Below are positions 7,497 to 15,198 of a stretch of DNA of 64,000 nt, piece after piece; within the stretch, counting starts at the first letter, position 1, and the number at the start of each line of letters is the position of its first letter. Source of the DNA: Actinomycetota bacterium. Its GTDB lineage: Bacteria > Actinomycetota > Acidimicrobiia > Acidimicrobiales > JAJPHD01. The stretch lies in the NCBI GenBank assembly GCA_021325455.1, contig JAJPHD010000004.1, positions 1 through 64,000 on the forward strand. Direction: 5' to 3'. Under the pieces are notes generated by a model. That model was not told the origin of the DNA and did not search any database. It worked only from the letters and a program-made list of their open reading frames with translations. A program made the position numbers and the translations under genes.

Positions 7497-9940
7497 GGCC
7501 CAGCTGGCGGAGCCTAGACCCCCGTCGGTCCTCCCGGCGGCGCCGGGGCGGGAGCGGCCGCCCCGTGTACGGCACCCGATGGCGGCGCTGGGCGGCTCCC
7601 TGGAGCGGGTGGAGCGGGCTGGGGGTGGCCAGCCGGCTGGGTTCCCTGGGGCGCTGGAGCGCATGGCCGGCGGTGGGCAAGGGAGCCGGCGCCGCGCCCC
7701 GGGGCCGGCACGCCAAGGGAGCCGGCGCTCCCCTCCAGCTGGCTCAGCCCCCGCCCAAGAAGCCCGACTCCCGGCGGTCCCGGCTGCGGCTGGGACTGGT
7801 GACGGTGGTGGTCACGGGGCTCTTCTGCGCCCTCTTCGCCCGGCTCTACTACCTGGAGGTGCTCAACACCAAGAAGTACTCCCAGCTGGTGGTCCAGGAC
7901 AGCCTGCGCACCGTGCACGAGCCCGGTCCCCGGGGGCTCATCCTCGATCGCGCCGGCCAGCCCATCGTGAGCAACCAGACGACCGAGGCCGTCACCCTGG
8001 CCCGCCAGGTGGCGGCCCAGCACCCCGGCGTGGTGCCCCGGCTGGCCAAGGTCCTGCACATGACCCCCAAGGCCGTGCAGGCCCAGCTCAACAACAACCA
8101 GTACAGCCCCTACGTCCCGGTCCCGGTGAAGACCGGGGTGCCCATGGCCACGATCATCTACCTGGCCGAGCACCAGTCCCAGTTCCCCGGGATCTCGACC
8201 GAGCAGCTGGCCGAGCGCCGCTACCCCTACGGGAGCACCGCCTCCCAGCTCCTCGGCTACGTGGCCCCCATAGACGCGGCGGAGCTGAAGGCGCTCAAGG
8301 GCCAGGGGTACCAGCCCGGGGACTTGATCGGGCAGTCAGGTGTGGAGGCCTCCTACCAGAGCTGGCTGCGGGGCAAGCAGGGCACCACCCGGCTGGAGGT
8401 GAACCGCCAGGGCCTGGTGGTGGGAACGGCCAGCTCCACTCCCCCCCGCCAGGGCGACAGCGTGCAGCTGTCCTTGGACCTCGGCCTCCAGCAGCTCCTG
8501 CAGAAGGCCCTGGCCCACCAGATCCAGGGCCTGCGCCGGGGCAGCGTCACGGGAACGCCCGAGCCTGCCCCGGGTGGGGCCGCCGTGGTGCTGAACCCCC
8601 GGAACGGGCAGGTGCTGGCCATGGCCTCGTACCCCACCTACAACCCCTCGGTGTGGGTGGGCGGGATCAGCCAGCAGCAGTACCAGGCCCTCCTCAACCC
8701 GGCCAACAACGAGCCCATGCTGAACCGGGCCATCGAGGGGCTGTACGTCCCGGGCTCGGTCTTCAAGCTGGCCACGGCCACGGCGGCCCTCAACTACGGG
8801 CTCATCACCCCCTCCTACATATACGACGACACGGGCACCTTCACCTTCCCCGGCTGCAGCAGCGGGGTGTGCACCCTCCACAACGCGGGCGGCGAGGTGG
8901 CGGGGCCCATAAACGTCACCCAGGGCATAGCAGAGTCCATCGACACCTTCTTCTACAACCTCGGCTACATGTTCTACGTCCAGCAGCACAAGTACGGGCC
9001 CATGCCGATCCAGAAGACGGCCGAGGCCTATGGCCTGGGCCGGCTCACCGGCATCGACCTCCCCGGCGAGGCCCAGGGCCGGGTGGACAGCCTCCTCACC
9101 AGGGAGCAGCTGTGCGCCGCAGCCCCCAAGGCCTACTCCTGCCCCCCCAGCTGGACGCCCGGTGACCAGGTGGAGATGGCCTTCGGCCAGGGCGCCACCG
9201 TGATCACCCCCATCGAGCTGGCCCAGGCCTATGCCACCTTCGCCAACGGCGGCACCGTGTACCAGCCCCACGTGGCCGCCGACATCGTGGACAGCAAGGG
9301 ACACGTGGTGAAGCGCATCCAGCCCAAGGTCACCGGGCATTTGCGCATGTCGCCGGCCGACCACGAGGCCATGCTCCAGGGGTTCATCGGCGCCGTGCAG
9401 CGACCGGGGGGGACCGCCTACAGCACCTTCCGGGGGTTCGACTTCGCCAGGATGCAGGTGGCAGGCAAGACCGGCACCGGCACCACCAACTACCACCACC
9501 AGCCCGACGGGAACTTCGTCGCCTTTGCCGGCAAGAACATCCACCACCCCCAGTACGTGGTGGCGGTGATGATCGAACGGGCCGGTTACGGGGCCCAGAC
9601 CGGAGCCCCCGTGGCCCGCCAGGCCCTCCAGTACCTGATGAACCATCCGCCCGGTCCGGTCACCCAGCCCAAGCCGGCTCCCGTCCTGCTGCCGGCGTCC
9701 GGGGGAGCGCACGGTGGCCATCGTTCCCGGGCGACCACCTCCACCACGGCCAGTCCCACCACCTCCACCACGGCCGGTCCCACCACCTCCACCACGGCCC
9801 CGGTCCCCACCGTGAGCACCGTCCCGGGCGCCGGGACCACCTCGACCACGGCCGCTCCTGGGACGGCGGCCACCACCGTTCCAGCCGGGCCGGGGCCGCC
9901 GGCCAGCACTGCCCCCACTACAGGAGGGCCCGGCCCCTAG
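7493..9940 (+). CDS. mrdA: Penicillin-binding protein 2 (elongasome transpeptidase)
   Basis: Class B PBP that cross-links lateral-wall peptidoglycan. The product is 815 aa from ATG 7493. It has an unusually long basic cytoplasmic N-terminus (about 95 residues), one membrane helix (LGLVTVVVTGLFCALFA), the dimerisation domain, and a transpeptidase domain with SxxK as GSVFKLA (active Ser about residue 423), SIDTFFYN in place of SxN, and KTGTGT. The C-terminus beyond about 730 is a Thr/Ser/Pro tail built partly from three 8-residue TTSTTA repeats. ATG 7493 overlaps the mreD stop. rodA, normally next, is missing here. Confidence 0.95.
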   Translation: MRPSWRSLDPRRSSRRRRGGSGRPVYGTRWRRWAAPWSGWSGLGVASRLGSLGRWSAWPAVGKGAGAAPRGRHAKGAGAPLQLAQPPPKKPDSRRSRLRLGLVTVVVTGLFCALFARLYYLEVLNTKKYSQLVVQDSLRTVHEPGPRGLILDRAGQPIVSNQTTEAVTLARQVAAQHPGVVPRLAKVLHMTPKAVQAQLNNNQYSPYVPVPVKTGVPMATIIYLAEHQSQFPGISTEQLAERRYPYGSTASQLLGYVAPIDAAELKALKGQGYQPGDLIGQSGVEASYQSWLRGKQGTTRLEVNRQGLVVGTASSTPPRQGDSVQLSLDLGLQQLLQKALAHQIQGLRRGSVTGTPEPAPGGAAVVLNPRNGQVLAMASYPTYNPSVWVGGISQQQYQALLNPANNEPMLNRAIEGLYVPGSVFKLATATAALNYGLITPSYIYDDTGTFTFPGCSSGVCTLHNAGGEVAGPINVTQGIAESIDTFFYNLGYMFYVQQHKYGPMPIQKTAEAYGLGRLTGIDLPGEAQGRVDSLLTREQLCAAAPKAYSCPPSWTPGDQVEMAFGQGATVITPIELAQAYATFANGGTVYQPHVAADIVDSKGHVVKRIQPKVTGHLRMSPADHEAMLQGFIGAVQRPGGTAYSTFRGFDFARMQVAGKTGTGTTNYHHQPDGNFVAFAGKNIHHPQYVVAVMIERAGYGAQTGAPVARQALQYLMNHPPGPVTQPKPAPVLLPASGGAHGGHRSRATTSTTASPTTSTTAGPTTSTTAPVPTVSTVPGAGTTSTTAAPGTAATTVPAGPGPPASTAPTTGGPGP
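9734..9805 (+). repeat. 3 x 24-bp tandem repeat in the mrdA tail
   Basis: Three in-frame copies of a 24-base unit (ACCACCTCCACCACGGCC plus six variable bases) encode TTSTTASP, TTSTTAGP and TTSTTAPV. The repeat lies in the extracytoplasmic, low-complexity C-terminal tail of PBP2, where length variation should be tolerated. Such Thr-rich tails may be glycosylated or span the wall; that is inference. Confidence 0.85.
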
Positions 9941-10331
9941 CGCACGGGCCGACGCCCCCTCCGGGGGGCAGGGTCGGCGGCAGGGTAGACTGGCTAGTCA
10001 ATGAAGCTTCGCCGGCCCGCATCGCTCCCTGGACCGGCTGCCAGCCTGCTCGTGGCCGTCACCTCTTGGTGGCGCCGGCAGGCCGGTGGCTGGCACCGGC
10101 GGGGCCACGACGAGAGCGGGGCCGGCACCAAGAGTCCGTCAGTAACGGCGCGACGGCACGGGAAGGGCCAGGCTGGCCCACCGTGCGGATGGCGCCCCAC
10201 ACGCTCGAGTTGCCCCTCCCCGGACCGCTTCGGCGCCCCTCCAGCGCCGGCCGGTCCCAGCCGTTCTCCGGGACGGCCCTGCCCACCAGGGGTGCGAGGC
10301 GGAGCGTGCACCGCGAGAAGGGATCGCTCCC
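9941..10331 (+). other. 391-bp mrdA-rne spacer with hairpin, promoter and possible long rne leader
   Basis: A GCCCCC/GGGGGC hairpin (9954-9969) follows mrdA and may attenuate read-through, although it has no T-run. TAGACT at 9986-9991 is a good -10 candidate; transcription from it would give rne a leader of about 330 nt. Exactly 9 nt after TAGACT is ATG 10001, which opens a 174-codon frame running into rne (to 10525) with no recognisable product and mixed third-position usage. RNase E genes elsewhere have long autoregulatory leaders. Apart from this I see nothing in the spacer. Confidence 0.5.
9986..9991 (+). promoter_or_regulatory. Probable -10 element upstream of rne
   Basis: TAGACT, 9 nt before ATG 10001, is identical in sequence and spacing to the element before rplU (12739-12744). 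It is the only obvious promoter between mrdA and rne. Confidence 0.5.
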
Positions 10332-12320
10332 ATGCCCGACCCGACCACCCGACCCGGGACCCCGACTCGTCCCCAGCCCCAGGCCTCGCCGGAGGATCGA
10401 GGGGCGGGGGAGGCCTCCCCGCAGCCACCTGCCCAGACAGGCGAGGCGCAGGACCGGCCCGCGAGCAGCTCCTCGGGCCAAGGGTCCTCCTCTCCGGCCT
10501 CCCCGCTGGAGGGTTCCGGGGGTAAGAGGTCAGGCCGACGCCGGCGGGGCTCCCGCGGCGGCCGGGGACGGAACGGCCGGCACCAGGGCCGGGGCCCCGC
10601 CAGCGGCGAGCCCGAAGGGGAGCAGGCGGCGCAGGCTGCCCCCGGGGAAGGGGGACGGACCGAGGCTCAGGGAGCTCCCGGGCCGGACCGGCCAGCAGGG
10701 GGCGGCCGGCCCCTGGGTGAGCCACAGGAGCCGTCGGCAGGTGCGCCGGCTGAGGCTGCTCCGATAGCGCCGCCGCCTCCGCCCCCGTTGCCACTGCCTC
10801 CCCGCCGGCCCCGCATCGGGGACACCCTCCCAGCCCCTCCTCCCTCCCGTCACCTGCCACCCCCGGGGGAGGAGACCCGCCGGCGCCGGCGGTCCGGCCG
10901 GGGCCCGGCCGAGGCTGCCAGGGGGAGGGGTGCCGGCCCAGGCGGCCCCAACGGCCGGAAGCAGGGGGTGGTCCCGGTACGGGCCGCGGTGCCGGTGGAG
11001 GACGTCCCGATCGCCGTGGCCAAGGAGAACGGGACCGGGCGCAACGGCCGCCCCCTCGGCCGCTACCTCATGTGCGTGCACGCCGGGGACGACGTCATCC
11101 AGATCGCGGTGCTGGAGGGGCGGTCCCTCACCGAGCACTACGTCTCGCGCCGCCATGACGACGAGCACGAGATCGACGGCAACATCTACCTCGGGCGGGT
11201 GCAGAACGTCCTCCCCGGGATGGAGGCGGCCTTCGTAGACATCGGCACCCTCAAGAACGCCGTCCTCTACCGAGGGGACGTCCGCTACGACCGGGAGGAC
11301 GTCGAGGGGGGCCAGGTCGATCCCACCCGGATCGAGCACCTGCTGAAGGCTGGCCAGGCCATCCTCTGCCAGGTGACCAAGAACCCCATAGGCACCAAGG
11401 GCGCACGCCTCACCCAGGAGGTGTCGCTGCCTGGGCGTTTCGTGGTGCTGGTCCCCAACAGCACCACCTACGGCATCTCCAAGCGCCTGCCTGACGACGA
11501 GCGCCGGCGCCTGCGGCGGATCCTGGACGACATCCGTCCGGCAGGGCACGGCCTCATAGTGCGCACGGCGGCCGAGGGGGCCAGCCCCGAGGAGCTCGCG
11601 GCCGACGTCTCCCGCCTCACGGACCTGTGGTCCCGCATCGAGGACCTGGCCCGGCGGGCCCCGGCGCCCAGCCTCCTCTACGCCGAGCCCGACGTCACGG
11701 TGAGGGTGATCAGGGAGGAGTTCAACCGGGACTACCGGGGGGTGATCATCGACGACCCCGACCTCTACCGGGAGGTCAAGGCCTACGTGACGGCCATCAC
11801 CCCCGAGCTGGCCGACCGGGTGCAGCTCTACGACCCGGACGACCCCCTCCCCATCTTCGAGCGCCACCACGTCCACGAGCAGCTCCACAAGGCCCTGGAC
11901 CGCAAGGTCTGGCTGCCGTCGGGCGGTTCCATCATCATCGAGCGGACCGAGGCCCTCACGGTCATCGACGTGAACACGTCCAAGAACGTGGGCCGCTCGA
12001 ACCTGGAGGAGACGGTCTTCCGCAACAACCTGGAGGCGGCGGAGGAGATCGCCCGCCAGCTCCGGCTCCGGGACATCGGCGGGATCATCGTCATCGACTT
12101 CATCGACATGGAGGTGAGGGCGAACCGCCAGGAGGTGCTGGCGGCATTCCGTTCCGCACTGGCCAGGGACAAGACGCGCACCCAGGTCTTCGAGATCTCC
12201 GAGCTGGGCCTGGTGGAGATGACCCGCAAGCGGGTCTCCGAGGGGCTGGTGGAGGCCATGTCGGAGACCTGCCCCACTTGCGGGGGGCGGGGGATCGTCT
12301 TCGAGGAGGAGCTCCTCTAG
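10332..12320 (+). CDS. rne: Ribonuclease E/G family endoribonuclease
   Basis: Single-strand-specific endonuclease for RNA processing and decay. Of 662 residues, the first 225 or so form a disordered Pro/Gly/Arg-rich extension with many RRRRGS-type basic runs, as in other actinobacterial RNase E. The catalytic part follows: an S1 domain (NIYLGRVQNVLPGMEAAFVDIG, about residues 280-300), DVNTS with the first catalytic Asp (about 546), the second in IVIDFIDM (about 587), and the zinc link CPTCGGRG near the end. The in-frame ATG 10332 is preceded by GGGATCGCTCCC, which could fold over the start. It is followed by L21/L27, the usual neighbours. Confidence 0.94.
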   Translation: MPDPTTRPGTPTRPQPQASPEDRGAGEASPQPPAQTGEAQDRPASSSSGQGSSSPASPLEGSGGKRSGRRRRGSRGGRGRNGRHQGRGPASGEPEGEQAAQAAPGEGGRTEAQGAPGPDRPAGGGRPLGEPQEPSAGAPAEAAPIAPPPPPPLPLPPRRPRIGDTLPAPPPSRHLPPPGEETRRRRRSGRGPAEAARGRGAGPGGPNGRKQGVVPVRAAVPVEDVPIAVAKENGTGRNGRPLGRYLMCVHAGDDVIQIAVLEGRSLTEHYVSRRHDDEHEIDGNIYLGRVQNVLPGMEAAFVDIGTLKNAVLYRGDVRYDREDVEGGQVDPTRIEHLLKAGQAILCQVTKNPIGTKGARLTQEVSLPGRFVVLVPNSTTYGISKRLPDDERRRLRRILDDIRPAGHGLIVRTAAEGASPEELAADVSRLTDLWSRIEDLARRAPAPSLLYAEPDVTVRVIREEFNRDYRGVIIDDPDLYREVKAYVTAITPELADRVQLYDPDDPLPIFERHHVHEQLHKALDRKVWLPSGGSIIIERTEALTVIDVNTSKNVGRSNLEETVFRNNLEAAEEIARQLRLRDIGGIIVIDFIDMEVRANRQEVLAAFRSALARDKTRTQVFEISELGLVEMTRKRVSEGLVEAMSETCPTCGGRGIVFEEELL

Positions 12321-12651
12321 CCAAGGGCCGGTTGGCGCCCTGCTTGCAGTGGCGGATTGCCGGCGCCGGGCCCCAGGCCTTACTGGCTGGTGCCCCGGCC
12401 GGTCAGCGGGCCCATGGCGTACGGGCGGGCGCCCTGCCTGCACCTGGCATGTTGCCCGCCTGGTCCGGGCCCGTCCCCCGCCTTCCGCGCCTGTTTACCC
12501 CCCCAAACTGGGAGCCAACCACGCGCGGTTCCCGGTGCTCGCCCGGGCCGGGGGCGGCCGACCACCGCTGAGCCCGCCGGCGCCGGCCGGCCCCGGGGCG
12601 GGGCGCCCCACGCCGCCCCCCACCCCCCCGGCCCCGGGCGGGGCGCCCTAT

Positions 12652-12703
12652 CCGCCGCCCCCACCCCGCACAGCAGGCCGCCGCCCCCACCCCGCACAGC
12701 AGG
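12652..12703. repeat. Perfect 2 x 26-bp tandem repeat
   Basis: Two identical adjacent 26-base units ending in CCGCACAGCAGG. They are intergenic and non-coding, and look like a recent slippage or duplication product in a C-rich tract. Confidence 0.85.
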
Positions 12704-12738
12704 CCACATCCGCCGGCTCGGGCGCCCCCCCGGCCCCC

Positions 12739-12744
12739 TAGACT
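12739..12744 (+). promoter_or_regulatory. Probable -10 element of rplU-rpmA
   Basis: TAGACT, N9, ATG 12754. There is no Shine-Dalgarno sequence before rplU, whereas rpmA has a perfect AGGAGG. This fits a leaderless first gene and a led second gene in the same operon. Confidence 0.6.
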
Positions 12745-12753
12745 GAGCGGCCT

Positions 12754-13065
12754 ATGTACGCGGTTATCCAGTCGGGCGGCAAGCAGGAACGGGTGACCGT
12801 CGGCCAGACCATCCAGGTCGAGCGACTGGCCGCCGGCGCCGGCGAGGAGGTGTCCTTCACCCCCGTGCTGATCGTGGACGGGGCCTCGGTCGTAGCCGGG
12901 GCCGGCGCCCTCGGACGGGCCAGCGTGTCGGGCAGGGTTCTCGGGGAGGTGAAGGGCCCCAAGGTCACCGGCTTCACCTACAAGCCCAAGACCAACAACC
13001 GCCGGCGGTGGGGCCACCGACAGCGCTATACCGCCGTCGAGATAACCGCCATCAGCCCCAGCTAG
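12754..13065 (+). CDS. rplU: 50S ribosomal protein L21
   Basis: Ribosomal large-subunit protein that binds 23S rRNA near L20. The 103 aa carry the signature [11 protein letters not shown] at the N-terminus and the [17 protein letters not shown] block near the C-terminus that contacts rRNA. ATG 12754 follows the TAGACT element by 9 nt. It is 17 bp from rpmA, the invariant partner. Confidence 0.97.
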   Translation: MYAVIQSGGKQERVTVGQTIQVERLAAGAGEEVSFTPVLIVDGASVVAGAGALGRASVSGRVLGEVKGPKVTGFTYKPKTNNRRRWGHRQRYTAVEITAISPS

Positions 13066-13082
13066 CGAGGAGGCCGCCAGAC

Positions 13083-13334
13083 ATGTCCAAGACCAAGGGT
13101 GGGGGCTCCACCCGCAACGGCCGGGACTCCGCCGCCCAGCGTCTCGGGGTCAAGGTCTTCGACGGCACCGCCGTCCGCTCGGGGGCCATCCTCGTGCGCC
13201 AGCGCGGCACCTGGTTCCACCCGGGCATCAACGTGGGCAGGGGAGGGGACGACACCCTGTTCGCCACCGCCGACGGCAGGGTCAAGTTCGGGTTCCGCAA
13301 GGGCCGCCGCCTGGTGGACATCCTGGCCGACTGA
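13083..13334 (+). CDS. rpmA: 50S ribosomal protein L27
   Basis: Large-subunit protein near the peptidyl-transferase centre. The 83 aa show [11 protein letters not shown] at the N-terminus and [23 protein letters not shown]. The first residues read MSKTKGGG instead of the common MAHKKGGG, a small variation. ATG 13083 has AGGAGG 8 nt upstream. The stop codon TGA sits at the start of a duplicated hairpin region that separates it from the convergent peroxiredoxin gene. Confidence 0.97.
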   Translation: MSKTKGGGSTRNGRDSAAQRLGVKVFDGTAVRSGAILVRQRGTWFHPGINVGRGGDDTLFATADGRVKFGFRKGRRLVDILAD

Positions 13335-13341
13335 CCCCGTC

Positions 13342-13387
13342 AGCCCCTGGAGGGGCTCCGACTGACCCCCCGTCAGCCCCTGACGGG
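13342..13387. terminator. Duplicated hairpin terminator between rpmA and the peroxiredoxin gene
   Basis: Two hairpins lie between the convergent stops: AGCCCCT/AGGGGCT (13342-13357) and CCCGTCAG/CTGACGGG with loop CCC (13369-13387). They sit in two imperfect copies of a roughly 30-base unit starting CGACTGACCCC, so the structure arose by duplication and then diverged while keeping base pairing. There is no T-run, as is usual in this genome. Confidence 0.7.
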
Positions 13388-13870
13388 CTAGAGCGTAGCC
13401 AGCATGGACTCGGCCGAGCTGACGTCAACGCCCGTTCCCTGCTCCACGTTGAGCCGGCGGACCACACCGTCCTCCAGGAGGGCGGCGTAGCGCTGGGAGC
13501 GCGTGCCCAGCCCGAAGCCACTGCCGTCCAGCTCCAGGCCCATGGCCCGGGTGAACTCGCCGTTGCCGTCGGCCAGCATGACGATCTTGTCGTCGACGCC
13601 CCGGTCCTTGGCCCACGCTCCCATCACGAAGGCATCGTTCACCGAGACGCAGGCGATGGTGTCCACCCCCTTGGCCTTGAGGTCCTCGGCACGCAGGACG
13701 AACCCGGGGAGGTGGTGGTCCGAGCAGGTGGGGGTGAACGCACCGGGCACCCCGAACAGGATCACCCGCCCATGCCCGAGGACGTCGCCGGTCTGGACAG
13801 GCTTGGGGCCGTCGGCAGTCATGGTCATCACCTTCACGTCGGGGATGGTGGCTCCGACCGAGATCGTCAT
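13388..13870 (-). CDS. Peroxiredoxin (Prx5/AhpE-like redoxin)
   Basis: Thiol peroxidase of 160 aa. The peroxidatic cysteine is in GVPGAFTPTCSDHHLPGF (about residue 46-50), the hallmark of the Prx5 group; VSVNDAFVMGAWAKD and the LADGNGEFTRAMGLELD block also match. No second conserved cysteine is evident, so it may act as a 1-Cys enzyme with an external thiol reductant. ATG 13870 is supported by AAGGAG 6 nt upstream. It is divergent from obg with only 47 bp between starts. Confidence 0.93.
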   Translation of the reverse strand: MTISVGATIPDVKVMTMTADGPKPVQTGDVLGHGRVILFGVPGAFTPTCSDHHLPGFVLRAEDLKAKGVDTIACVSVNDAFVMGAWAKDRGVDDKIVMLADGNGEFTRAMGLELDGSGFGLGTRSQRYAALLEDGVVRRLNVEQGTGVDVSSAESMLATL

Positions 13871-13883
13871 CAATCGCTCCTTG

Positions 13884-13911
13884 TTGGCTTGTCCTGGTGC
13901 GACTCTACGCT
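13884..13911 (+). promoter_or_regulatory. Promoter of obg (leaderless)
   Basis: TACGCT (13906-13911) lies 6 nt before GTG 13918, so transcription should begin at the start codon itself. TTGGCT (13884-13889) with a 16-nt spacer is a reasonable -35. There is no Shine-Dalgarno sequence before GTG 13918. Confidence 0.6.
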
Positions 13912-13917
13912 GGCGGC

Positions 13918-15186
13918 GTGCCGGCCTTTGTAGACGAGGCGCAGGTCCACGTTAGGGGGGGCGACGGCGGGGCCGGCGCGGTGTCCTTCCGCCGGGAGGC
14001 CCACGTGAGCCGGGGAGGGCCTGACGGAGGGGACGGGGGCCCGGGTGGCTCGGTGTGGCTGGAGGCGTCCCCCCGGGTGGTGTCCCTCCTGGCCTTCCGG
14101 GACCATCCCCATCGCCGGGCCGGTGACGGCAGCCACGGCCGGGGCAAGGGCCGCCACGGAGGACGGGGGCGGGACCTCGTCGTGCCGGTGCCGGTGGGCA
14201 CGGTGGTCCGCTCCCTGGACGGGGAGGTGATGGCCGATCTCGGCTCGCCGGGGGACCGTCTCCTGGCTGCCGAGGGTGGCCGGGGGGGCAGGGGCAATGC
14301 CCGCTTCCTCTCCAACCGCCTGCGCGCCCCCTCCTTCGCTGAGCAGGGTGAGGTGGGGGAGGAGCGCTGGCTCGACCTGGAGCTGAAGTTGATGGCCGAC
14401 GTGGCCCTGGTCGGTCTGCCCAACGCCGGCAAGAGCACGCTGATCTCCAGGGTCTCAGCGGCCCGGCCCCGCATCGCCGACTACCCCTTCACCACCCTCG
14501 AGCCCCACCTGGGGGTGGTGAGGGTGGGGGGCGAGGGCCCTGACGGGACCGAGCTGGTCATGGCCGACATACCGGGCCTGATCGAGGGGGCCAGCCAGGG
14601 ACGCGGCCTCGGGCACCGCTTCCTCCGCCACGTCGAGCGGGCCCGGGTCATAGTGCTCCTCCTCGACCTGTCCCTGGGGGAAGCCGGGCCTGGTCCCCTC
14701 GACCAGGAGCGCATCCTCACCGAGGAGCTGAGCCGCTACCAGCCCGAGCTGGCGGACCGGCCCCGGTTGGTGGTCGGCTCCAAGGCCGACCTGGCCGAGG
14801 CGCCCCCGGGGCTGGCCAGTGTCTCGGCAGTGACCGGAGCCGGCCTCGACCGCTTCCTGCGGGAGGTGGCGGCCCTGGTGGTGGGATCCCGGGCTGCCGA
14901 GGAGGCCGGCCAGAGGGTGAAGCCGGGAGCGGTCGTGGTCCACCGGCCCCGTCCCGAGGGGGTGGAGGTGGTGCGGGCGCCCGACGGTGGCTGGGAGGTG
15001 CTGGGCCGGCCTGCCCGCCGGGCCGTGGCCCTGAACGACCTGACCGACCCCGCTGCCCTGGCCCAGGCCCAGCGCCGGCTGCGGCACCTGGGCGTTGACC
15101 GGGCCCTGGCCCGAGCGGGTGCCAAGGAGGGGGATCTGGTGAGGGTGGGGGACCTGGCCTTCACCTGGGAGCCCGATCACTCCTAG
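13918..15186 (+). CDS. obg: GTPase Obg (CgtA)
   Basis: Ribosome-assembly GTPase of 422 aa. The glycine-rich Obg fold is at residues 1-155 (VRGGDGGAGAVSFRREAHV, GGRGGRGNARF), then the G domain with GLPNAGKS (G1), DYPFTT (G2), DIPGLIEGAS (G3) and SKADL in place of NKxD (G4), then a C-terminal OCT domain (about 335-420). GTG 13918 gives the conserved N-terminus FVDEAQVHV. The stop TAG forms part of the nadD promoter hexamer TAGGCT. Confidence 0.97.
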   Translation: MPAFVDEAQVHVRGGDGGAGAVSFRREAHVSRGGPDGGDGGPGGSVWLEASPRVVSLLAFRDHPHRRAGDGSHGRGKGRHGGRGRDLVVPVPVGTVVRSLDGEVMADLGSPGDRLLAAEGGRGGRGNARFLSNRLRAPSFAEQGEVGEERWLDLELKLMADVALVGLPNAGKSTLISRVSAARPRIADYPFTTLEPHLGVVRVGGEGPDGTELVMADIPGLIEGASQGRGLGHRFLRHVERARVIVLLLDLSLGEAGPGPLDQERILTEELSRYQPELADRPRLVVGSKADLAEAPPGLASVSAVTGAGLDRFLREVAALVVGSRAAEEAGQRVKPGAVVVHRPRPEGVEVVRAPDGGWEVLGRPARRAVALNDLTDPAALAQAQRRLRHLGVDRALARAGAKEGDLVRVGDLAFTWEPDHS

Positions 15187-15189
15187 GCT
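15184..15189 (+). promoter_or_regulatory. Probable -10 element of nadD
   Basis: TAGGCT, N9, ATG 15199. The TAG is also the obg stop codon, so nadD can be transcribed independently although it is only 12 bp from obg. Confidence 0.5.
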
Positions 15190-15198
15190 CTGGCGCCA

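Larger units (their letters stand above)
12321..12753. other. 433-bp rne-rplU spacer, C-rich with a 26-bp tandem repeat
   Basis: Begins just after the palindrome GAGGAGCTCCTC at the rne stop. The middle is a C/G low-complexity tract (about 12580-12730) with no plausible gene in any frame. It contains two perfect 26-bp copies of a CCGCCGCCCCCACC-type unit (12652-12677 and 12678-12703). At the right edge TAGACT (12739) is the rplU promoter. No L21 leader structure could be identified by eye. Confidence 0.55.

Noticed and set aside
9992-10000. Possible tRNA or riboswitch in the mrdA-rne spacer
   Set aside because: No T-loop GGTTCRA or acceptor pairing, and no recognisable aptamer core; only a promoter and hairpin are visible.
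10066-10767. Long plus-strand frame overlapping the rne leader and N-terminus
   Set aside because: It is an alternative reading of the rne disordered region; composition is Arg/Pro/Gly noise typical of G+C-rich shadow frames.
12652-12703. Tandem repeats as a CRISPR fragment
   Set aside because: Units are directly adjacent without spacers; no cas genes anywhere in the window.
12349-12746. Two long Pro/Gly/Ala frames in the rne-rplU spacer
   Set aside because: They come from the C-rich low-complexity tract and the tandem repeat; no ribosome site and no gene-like residue mix.
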